Part shown: piece after piece, positions 1 to 5,784 of the stretch
Layout of the letters: every line of letters starts with the position of its first letter
Numbering within the stretch: position 1 is the stretch's first letter
Assembly: GCF_000346615.1 (NCBI RefSeq)
Contig: NZ_ANNU01000037.1
Span: forward strand, 24,076 to 88,075
Direction of reading: 5' to 3'
Origin: Nafulsella turpanensis ZLM-10
GTDB taxonomy: Bacteria > Bacteroidota > Bacteroidia > Cytophagales > Cyclobacteriaceae
DNA: 64,000 bases
Program-made: the position numbers and the translations under genes
Notes under the pieces: generated by a model
The model's database searches: none
What the model saw: only the letters and a program-made list of their open reading frames with translations
Told to the model about the DNA's origin: nothing

Positions 1-241
1 GTCTCACTTTCTTTGCTTTAAATTGCTCTGCCTGTTCTTTCTTTTCGAAAATGTAAGGTGGTTTTAGCTTTTCCAAAGAATTACTCTTACCAGTGAAGCC
101 GTTAGCATAAACTTGAATAAGGTAATCTGGTAGCTCATAGCCGGTGATTGCAAGAACCCACTTTCCTTGGAGAGTGAATTTATAGAAGGAATTGTTCTTT
201 TTTGTTCCTTCTATATAGGGGGTTGTAGTTTGATTGCCCAT
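1..241 (-). CDS. Hypothetical protein, 5' part only (runs off the window)
   Basis: An open frame reads on the minus strand from an ATG at 241 to the window edge, giving 80 residues without a stop. The start reads MGNQTTTPYIEGTKKNNSFY and the visible part is hydrophilic with a KxEQAEQFKAKK stretch at its end. There is no signal peptide or membrane segment. I do not recognise the family. Its promoter would lie in 242-460, where I see no clear TAnnTTTG element. The reading frame is convincing mainly because it stays open to the edge and shows a normal amino acid mix. The gene could equally be a short protein ending just outside the window. Confidence 0.55.
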   Translation of the reverse strand, partial: MGNQTTTPYIEGTKKNNSFYKFTLQGKWVLAITGYELPDYLIQVYANGFTGKSNSLEKLKPPYIFEKKEQAEQFKAKKVR

Positions 242-462
242 AGATTAAAAGTTATTAGAATAAATTGAGTTTATCTATGAAATTGTATTGTAGGCTTTGT
301 GTTTGAGAGAAGTAGAAGTTTTGTTGTGAAAAGCGGCTGATAGGGGAGAGTATTTGGTAGGCTAGTGCACGCAGGATGGAGCTTTTGAAATAAAGCTGCT
401 TGTATGTCAAATTGTATGCAAATAAAAAATCGATAGATTTCGGCGATTGCCAAAAACCATAA
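242..462. other. Non-coding spacer between the partial gene and the tRNA terminator
   Basis: AT-rich spacer. A 60-codon frame on the minus strand (271-453) is open, but its composition and lack of any recognisable feature make it an unlikely gene. I see no repeat or RNA element here. Confidence 0.4.
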
Positions 463-497
463 AAAAAGCCTCTCTACATATCGTAAAGGGGCTTTTT
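463..497 (-). terminator. Rho-independent terminator of the tRNA gene
   Basis: On the minus strand the arms AAAAAGCC (490-497) and GGCTTTTT (463-470) enclose an imperfect stem, followed by further T residues. It lies just downstream of the tRNA 3' end at 504 and fits a terminator for that transcript. Confidence 0.7.
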
Positions 498-503
498 AGT
501 GAG

Positions 504-577
504 TGGGCCCAACTGGGCTCGAACCAGTGACCCTCTGATTATGAGTCAGATGCTCTAACCAACTGAGCTATGGGCCC
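504..577 (-). tRNA. tRNA with CAU anticodon (elongator Met, or Ile2 with lysidine)
   Basis: The 74-nt minus-strand sequence folds as a tRNA. The acceptor arm is GGGCCCA/TGGGCCC with discriminator A, the D arm holds AGCTCAGTTGGTTAGAGC, the anticodon loop is CTCATAA in a TCTGA/TCAGA stem, and the T arm holds GGTTCGAGCC. CCA is not encoded. The anticodon CAU serves elongator methionine or, after TilS modification, isoleucine AUA codons. The G-rich acceptor stem does not settle which. A tilS gene for the lysidine pathway lies at 39922-41259. The loop lacks initiator hallmarks such as three G-C pairs in the anticodon stem. Confidence 0.93.
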
Positions 578-620
578 GAAATTCAGTGGCTTCCATTCTG
601 CTCATTCTACAATTCTCCGT

Positions 621-686
621 GATGAACCAGATGCTCTGGGCAACCGGGACGCGTAATCCGGGACGCGTAGTCTGAGCTATGGGCCC
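621..686 (-). pseudogene. Broken copy of the CAU tRNA with a tandem insertion in its D arm
   Basis: Reading minus from 686, the first 15 nt are identical to the 5' end of the tRNA at 504-577 (GGGCCCATAGCTCAG). A 28-nt insertion made of two 14-nt near-identical units follows, then TTGCCCAGAGCATCTGGTTCAT, which resembles the tRNA from the D loop to the anticodon loop. The 3' half (T arm, acceptor 3' strand) is absent. It sits 44 nt upstream of the intact tRNA on the same strand, so the two could share a transcript. It looks like a partial duplication followed by decay. Confidence 0.75.
644..671. repeat. Two tandem 14-bp units inside the tRNA remnant
   Basis: Unit one (644-657) is CCGGGACGCGTAAT and unit two (658-671) is CCGGGACGCGTAGT, with one mismatch. 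The units interrupt the match to the tRNA D loop exactly. They do not resemble any other part of the tRNA. Confidence 0.85.
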
Positions 687-690
687 TTCA

Positions 691-712
691 GAGAAGAGAA
701 TTTACTCTTCTC
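691..712. repeat. 8-bp hairpin upstream of the tRNA remnant
   Basis: GAGAAGAG (691-698) and CTCTTCTC (705-712) form a perfect inverted repeat around AATTTA. There is no T-tract on either side. Its role is unknown. It lies between the HAD gene start and the tRNA remnant. Confidence 0.5.
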
Positions 713-775
713 CTTGAAATTGGGAATGCAATGTTACATATTTGCATACAATAACACAAGCAGACCCTTTAAAAT

Positions 776-1417
776 TTGATACCAGCAAACGTTAAAAATA
801 TAATTTTCGACCTGGGCGGCGTCATCATCCGCCTCGATCAGCCTCGCACCGACAGGGCACTTGCTGAACTGGCTGGCATCAGTCCCGAGGCTTTCCGAAA
901 GCTGGCAGCAGGGAAACAGTCTTTCTTCCAGTCGTTTGAAAGAGGAGAAATAGAGGATAATGCCTTCCTGGAAGAGCTTCGGCAGCTGCTGCAAACAAAA
1001 GTCAGTATTTCAACACTTCAACATGCATGGAATGCCATGCTGCTGGAACTGCCTGTAGAGAACGTAAGGATGCTCCGGGAGCTGGGTAGTCAGTACAGGC
1101 TGTTTATGCTCAGCAATACCAATGAAATACATACTGCTGAAGTGCATCGCCGTGTAAAAGCGGTGAGCGGGCTGGAGAATTTTAATTCTTTGTTTGAAGA
1201 GGTGTTTTACTCTCAAAGGATTGGGGCGCGAAAGCCTGAAGAAAAAGCTTTTCGGCTGATTCTGGAAAAATATCATTTATCAGCCGCTGAAACTTTATTC
1301 GTCGATGACAATCTGGAGAACATAAAAGGAGCTGAGGGGTTGGGAATACAGACATGGCATTATCCGCTTAATCAATTACTGGAGCACGCAATTAATGGAG
1401 GAAAAAAACAGGAATAA
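776..1417 (+). CDS. HAD-superfamily hydrolase (subfamily IA, YihX-like)
   Basis: A 213-residue haloacid-dehalogenase-type phosphatase, probably cytosolic and acting on a small phosphorylated metabolite that cannot be named from sequence. Motif I is FDLGGV with the nucleophile Asp12. Motif II is LSNT (Ser113), motif III is RKPEEKAF (Lys153), and motif IV is FVDDN (Asp177-178). The second Asp of the classical DxD is replaced by Gly, as is common in the LGGV-type members. The helical cap falls at about residues 20-90. The only start in frame is TTG at 776, because a stop codon lies immediately upstream (770-772) and motif I begins at residue 11. The gene overlaps the next one by 23 nt, which suggests coupled translation. 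Confidence 0.85.
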   Translation: MIPANVKNIIFDLGGVIIRLDQPRTDRALAELAGISPEAFRKLAAGKQSFFQSFERGEIEDNAFLEELRQLLQTKVSISTLQHAWNAMLLELPVENVRMLRELGSQYRLFMLSNTNEIHTAEVHRRVKAVSGLENFNSLFEEVFYSQRIGARKPEEKAFRLILEKYHLSAAETLFVDDNLENIKGAEGLGIQTWHYPLNQLLEHAINGGKKQE

Positions 1418-2513
1418 TATCTGGCTGCACCTGGGGCTGTTTATATTCACTTTTATTGCTACCACTTTCGCAGGAGCAGAATGGCGTTTTGGCGAATTGG
1501 TCTGGATGGAGGACTATGGCTGGCATGACTTCAGGAGTGGCCTGGCTTTTTCTTTTCCTTTGCTTCTTTTCCTGACCGTCCATGAGTTCGGACATTACTT
1601 TACGGCGAGAAAACATAAGGTAAAAGCTTCGCTGCCTTACTATATCCCCTTCTGGTTCTTTGGTTTGTTTCCTTCTATTGGCACCATGGGGGCCGTTATT
1701 CGTATACGGGAATTTATTAAAAGCAGGAAACAACATTTCGATATCGGAATTGCAGGCCCACTGGCTGGCTTTGTTATCGCGCTGGGGGTTTTGTTTTACG
1801 GATTTACCCACTTGCCGCCGCAGGAATATATCTTCAAGGTCCATCCCGAGTACCTGGAAATGGGCGCAGATTATGCCGAAGAGGCTTATCAGGAAGGGTC
1901 AGGTCAGTTTTATCTCGGGAAAAACATCCTGTTTGTGCTAATGGAATACCTGCTGGTGGAGGATCCTTCCCGCATGCCCAATGGCTTTGAAATTATTCAT
2001 TACCCCTGGCTGTTTGCAGGCTTCCTTGGTCTTTTTTTTACGGCGCTTAACCTTTTGCCTATCGGACAGCTGGATGGGGGCCATATCCTGTACGGACTGG
2101 TAGGTTATCGGAAGCATAAAATGATTGCCACCGCGCTTTTTGTGTTGCTGGTTTTCTGGGCCGGGCTGGGTTTTTACGACCGAAACGATGCGGATTCCCT
2201 GCAAATGTGGGCTCCTTTAAATATCCTGATTGCCTGGCTGCTGTTTGCGCGCTTGCAGATGAGCCGGGCCAATAAGTTTATTCTGGCCCTTTCTGTAGTG
2301 CTTGCTCAGCTGTTTGTGGTATACTTTATTCCTGGCCTGCGGGGCTACAGTGGGTGGATTTTATTTGCCTTTCTGATTGGTCGCTTTCTGGGGGTTTATC
2401 ACCCGCCGGCCCTCTTTGATCAGCCGCTGAGTACCGGCCGAAAAATACTGGGATGGCTGGCCCTGCTTATCTTTATTCTTTGCTTCAGCCCAGAACCTTT
2501 TATCGTGGTTTGA
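1395..2513 (+). CDS. M50 (site-2 protease type) membrane metalloprotease
   Basis: A 372-residue polytopic membrane protein. The zinc motif HEFGH is at residues 63-67 in a hydrophobic segment. The second S2P motif, NLLPIGQLDGGH, is at 219-230 with Asp227 as third ligand. GPLAGF at about 121-126 is also typical. About eight hydrophobic segments can be seen. No PDZ domain is present, so this is the short, PDZ-free type rather than RseP. Members cut substrates within the membrane, but the substrate here is unknown. The start lies 23 nt inside the upstream HAD gene. A long hairpin at 2715-2753 lies between this gene and the convergent rhodanese gene. Confidence 0.88.
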   Translation: MEEKNRNNIWLHLGLFIFTFIATTFAGAEWRFGELVWMEDYGWHDFRSGLAFSFPLLLFLTVHEFGHYFTARKHKVKASLPYYIPFWFFGLFPSIGTMGAVIRIREFIKSRKQHFDIGIAGPLAGFVIALGVLFYGFTHLPPQEYIFKVHPEYLEMGADYAEEAYQEGSGQFYLGKNILFVLMEYLLVEDPSRMPNGFEIIHYPWLFAGFLGLFFTALNLLPIGQLDGGHILYGLVGYRKHKMIATALFVLLVFWAGLGFYDRNDADSLQMWAPLNILIAWLLFARLQMSRANKFILALSVVLAQLFVVYFIPGLRGYSGWILFAFLIGRFLGVYHPPALFDQPLSTGRKILGWLALLIFILCFSPEPFIVV

Positions 2514-2714
2514 TAACAGGCAGGAGCCTCTAAATTGCTGTTATTGCGAATGCAGCTTTTGTGGAAAAAGCATTTACGGCCAGACAGCGGGATGTCAAAG
2601 AGAAAAATTTGTAGCAGGAATAAGCAGGCTGCTAATTGCTTCCTGCTCTTTTAAGGGCGCTGCTTTTTCTTATGACAGCATCTGCTGACAGGATTTTATA
2701 CAGGACACTGAATT

Positions 2715-2753
2715 AGTTAATAAGCAGGTGCTCCTGCAGCCTGCTTATTAACT
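2715..2753. terminator. Strong hairpin between convergent genes
   Basis: A perfect 14-bp inverted repeat, AGTTAATAAGCAGG (2715-2728) and CCTGCTTATTAACT (2740-2753), with an 11-nt loop. It lies between the M50 gene (plus) and the rhodanese gene (minus). There is no long T-tract, so termination is inferred from its position and stem strength. Confidence 0.5.
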
Positions 2754-2771
2754 GTTCGTCCTCTTCCGGTA

Positions 2772-3065
2772 CTACTTCAGGTATCCCTCAATTCCTCCTT
2801 CGAGATTGCGGACATGCTTAAAGCCCTGCTGCTGGAGAAACTTTTGGGCATTTGCGCTTCTCCTCCCTGATTTGCAGTGTACAATCACCTCTTCATCCTG
2901 CAAACCATCCAGTTCTGATAACTGCTGTGGAAGGCTGTTGAGAGGGATAAGACGGGCACCAATATTCTTTTCTTCATATTCCCACTCTTCCCGCACATCA
3001 ATAAGGTTGAGTTTTTCGCCTTTTTCCAGTCGGCTTTTAAGTTCTTCGGCTGTAATATTTTCCAT
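2772..3065 (-). CDS. Single-domain rhodanese-like sulfurtransferase
   Basis: A 97-residue one-domain rhodanese. It contains LIDVREEWEY at 21-30 and the active-site loop CKSGRRS with Cys64, which would carry the persulfide. GGIEGY near the C terminus is the usual closing motif. There is no signal peptide, so it should be cytosolic. Single-domain rhodaneses carry sulfur to unknown acceptors or detoxify thiosulfate or cyanide. It is the last gene of the ddl-PASTA-T9SS run, 9 nt after the preceding stop, and is probably co-transcribed. The functional link with its neighbours is unclear. Confidence 0.9.
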   Translation of the reverse strand: MENITAEELKSRLEKGEKLNLIDVREEWEYEEKNIGARLIPLNSLPQQLSELDGLQDEEVIVHCKSGRRSANAQKFLQQQGFKHVRNLEGGIEGYLK

Positions 3066-3074
3066 CAGAATTTA

Positions 3075-4991
3075 CTATTTAAGGAGTATTTTTTTACTTA
3101 CGGTGGTATCTTTAAAAATAAGCTTTACAATATAAAATCCAACTGCCTGCCCCTGTATATCTATGGCAGTCCGGTTATTTCCTCTTTCCTGCAGGTAAGC
3201 GCGCACTAACTGGCCATGGTTGTTGTATATCTCAATTCGAAGAGCAGTGGACGCAATGGTGAATTTACCATTGCTGGGGTTTGGAAATATACTTACAGGA
3301 TAATTGATAATTTTGTCTTCGCTGCTAAGCACCAGTGGGTCAACGTTCTGCTCAAAGCGGGGGCGGATCATCAGGGAACCCGTTTCCTCCTGCTCCTGAA
3401 ACCAGGTACTGCCATCCACACTCACCCACACCTTTTCCCGGCTGTCGGTATTGCGATCGAGGCCGAGGGCAAGAAAGCCTTCTGATTTTTTTGCCAGCCC
3501 GATATAGAAGGTGCCGGGCTCCAGCACCTGGGCCTGCCTGAGCTTAAAAGAGCTGAACTCATTCAGGCTGTCGCTGTTGCGCAGCACCACATCTCTTTCT
3601 GTATAAATAAGTTCGTCGGGGGTGCCTTCATCAACCCCTAAGGAGCGCCACACTTTCAGGTCAACAAATTGTCCGCTCAGGTTTTCGTTAAAGTAGGGAA
3701 GGTAAAAGTTGAGGTGGGTGAGGGTATCCTGTTCTTCCAGTGTAAACTCATAGGCCAGTTGTACATTGCTGCCACCTGTAAGGGCCAGCCCATATTCGGC
3801 GGTACCATCATCGTAGGCAAAATAATCGTGTAGTACATTAACAATCAGGGCGGTATCATTGGCCCCGAAAAGAGGGCTTCCTTCTTCGGAAGTAAGCTGG
3901 ATTCTGCTGAGCAGATAAAGGGAGTCTGCCCCGGCATAGGGAAGCAGCGCTTCTTTGGTGATGCCTGGCGCCTCCAGGGCAAAGTACTGCTGCCCTTCAA
4001 GCAGGTTGCCGAACTCATCCTGTATCAGGGCTTTTTCGGCCTGAACAGCCACTGTATCGCCACTAAGCGTAGTGGTGGCAATATTGTATTCAACCGCCTC
4101 TTCTTTGCCTGGTTCTTCAAAACTGAACACGGTAAAAGGAAAAACCGGATTGATGTATTCCTCAGGCGCTGCAAAAAACTGGGAGATAGGAATGGCTGTA
4201 TAAGGGTAAAATAGGGAGGCGGGTAAATCGCTGATGGCCCTGTCCTGGTAATAAAGGTCGGAGAGGCTTCGGTTTTTATTTAAATAAATATAATCGACAT
4301 GCCAGAGGTCGTACTGGCCTGACTGGCGGTTAAAGGATTCAAACTTAAACTGGAAACCTTCATGGAAAAAGTTTTTTTCCAGCCTTTCCCCTTCCTCCTC
4401 CAGACTGATGATTTCCTGTTTGAAGGCGGCAGAGTCAATTTCTTCCCGTCCGCCTTCGCTCCACACCTGGTACCACAGACCGTCCTCCGCCAGGAAGGAA
4501 AGTTTAAGGGAATCCTGGTTGTCCGGCCGCTCGCCGAGGCCCTGCAGCTGCCAGTAAAAGCTCAGGTAAACCGACGCCTGCTCTTCAGCTAATACTTCCT
4601 CCAAAGCAAGATTGATGGGCTGAGACTTCAGGCTGTCAGACAGGCCGCTCTCCCCCGCATCCTGACTATAGGGGCGACCGCTGGCGGTAAGTCCGTCGAA
4701 GGTAACTACATTAAAACTGGGAGGGCGTACGGCAATAGTGTTGGTAACCGCTACATTAGGGCTGGCCAGCCACAGGAGGGTATCGACTACTGAAGTGCTC
4801 CTGCTAAAATCGTCCCAGAAAGGGAGTAACAGCGTATCTGCTTCGGCAGGCAGGGAACGCTGCCGGAAATTTGCCTGCTGCTTTTGCAGAGGGAGGGACA
4901 GCAGCTGTGCAGCCACCCTAAAGCTGCTGCACAGGCTGATAAAGAAAATTGAAAAGAATAAAAAGTTTTTAATCGATAATGCTTTCGCCAT
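3075..4991 (-). CDS. Secreted protein with T9SS type A sorting domain
   Basis: A large exported protein of 638 residues. The chosen start at 4991 puts a signal peptide (lysine, hydrophobic core FLFFSIFFISLC, then VAAQ) at the N terminus. An upstream ATG at 5033 would add 14 residues and is less likely. The last 80 residues form a T9SS C-terminal domain: SIFPNPSNGKF, then IEIYNNHGQLV and a GFYIVKLIF-KKILLK ending. The central part is acidic and beta-rich without a recognised catalytic motif. By family knowledge, such proteins cross the outer membrane through the type IX system and are anchored or released. The start overlaps the end of the PASTA gene by 23 nt, so the two are translated as one operon. 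Function unknown. Confidence 0.8.
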   Translation of the reverse strand: MAKALSIKNFLFFSIFFISLCSSFRVAAQLLSLPLQKQQANFRQRSLPAEADTLLLPFWDDFSRSTSVVDTLLWLASPNVAVTNTIAVRPPSFNVVTFDGLTASGRPYSQDAGESGLSDSLKSQPINLALEEVLAEEQASVYLSFYWQLQGLGERPDNQDSLKLSFLAEDGLWYQVWSEGGREEIDSAAFKQEIISLEEEGERLEKNFFHEGFQFKFESFNRQSGQYDLWHVDYIYLNKNRSLSDLYYQDRAISDLPASLFYPYTAIPISQFFAAPEEYINPVFPFTVFSFEEPGKEEAVEYNIATTTLSGDTVAVQAEKALIQDEFGNLLEGQQYFALEAPGITKEALLPYAGADSLYLLSRIQLTSEEGSPLFGANDTALIVNVLHDYFAYDDGTAEYGLALTGGSNVQLAYEFTLEEQDTLTHLNFYLPYFNENLSGQFVDLKVWRSLGVDEGTPDELIYTERDVVLRNSDSLNEFSSFKLRQAQVLEPGTFYIGLAKKSEGFLALGLDRNTDSREKVWVSVDGSTWFQEQEETGSLMIRPRFEQNVDPLVLSSEDKIINYPVSIFPNPSNGKFTIASTALRIEIYNNHGQLVRAYLQERGNNRTAIDIQGQAVGFYIVKLIFKDTTVSKKILLK

Positions 4992-5784
4992 TCCCTGTGG
5001 TGATAGTTGTATTTTGCCGAACGTTGTTTTCATCGAATTCCACTACCCACAGGTCTACCACTTCGCCAATACGCGAACGGGCACCGGCAGGAGGGATTTG
5101 CCTCAGAATGGTGTTGGGAGTCTTGTCAGGAGCCTTTTCGTAATGGATTTCTCCAATTTTAAGGCCGGTACCTACCGCAACAAACTCAGCTTCTTCTAAA
5201 TCCATACCCAGCAAGTTAGGGGTTTCGAAGGTTTGCTCACCTTTGCCGTCACCCACTACCAAATCTATCTGAGCGCCTTTAGGAACCTGCGTGCCTTCTT
5301 CAATGGGCTTGCCTTTATAATGTTGCTCCAGCACGGCATTGGCAAAAGGGTCCGGCTTGTAGCGGATTTCTCCCAGCTCCAGTCCGTAACTCTGCAGAAC
5401 CAGTTGTGCATTTTTTACGGAAGAGTCAATGAGCTTTGGCATTTTTACTTTTGGCGGATTCTTCGCATTCAGTGCCAGAAATATTTTGCGATTCTCTTTT
5501 ACCTGTGCGCCCGGCTTCGGGTGTTGCTTCATTACCGTCAGTGGCGGGTATTCCGTAGAGAAGGTGGAATCGTTTACTTCATAACGTAAATTCCGCTCAC
5601 TCAGGTATTCATCCAGCTGGTTAAAAGCGATACCCTGCAGGTTAGGTACGGTAATGGTTTCGCCATGGTTGGTTGTTTTCGGCAGATACACATCAAAGAA
5701 AACATAACCAATTACCAGGGCCAGTATGCTTATAACGGCCAGGTGAATCAGTACATCCTTAAAGGAATTTATCCGGTAGTTCAT
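4969..5784 (-). CDS. Membrane-anchored PASTA-domain protein without a kinase
   Basis: A 271-residue protein with one N-terminal membrane segment (about residues 12-32) followed by three PASTA repeats at roughly 40-108, 112-178 and 186-250. Each repeat opens with a pattern like TVPNLQG or ETPNLLGM and ends in a PxxGxxV stretch (HPKPGAQV, VPKGAQI, IPPAGARS). PASTA domains bind peptidoglycan fragments or act as structural spacers in penicillin-binding proteins and Ser/Thr kinases. Neither partner domain is present here. The gene overlaps the upstream D-Ala-D-Ala ligase by 4 nt (ATGA), which points to a cell-wall role on the periplasmic side of the inner membrane. Confidence 0.88.
   Translation of the reverse strand: MNYRINSFKDVLIHLAVISILALVIGYVFFDVYLPKTTNHGETITVPNLQGIAFNQLDEYLSERNLRYEVNDSTFSTEYPPLTVMKQHPKPGAQVKENRKIFLALNAKNPPKVKMPKLIDSSVKNAQLVLQSYGLELGEIRYKPDPFANAVLEQHYKGKPIEEGTQVPKGAQIDLVVGDGKGEQTFETPNLLGMDLEEAEFVAVGTGLKIGEIHYEKAPDKTPNTILRQIPPAGARSRIGEVVDLWVVEFDENNVRQNTTITTGNGESIID

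Noticed and set aside
271..453. 60-codon frame on the minus strand
   Set aside because: No recognisable features, AT-rich spacer composition, and it runs up to the tRNA terminator.
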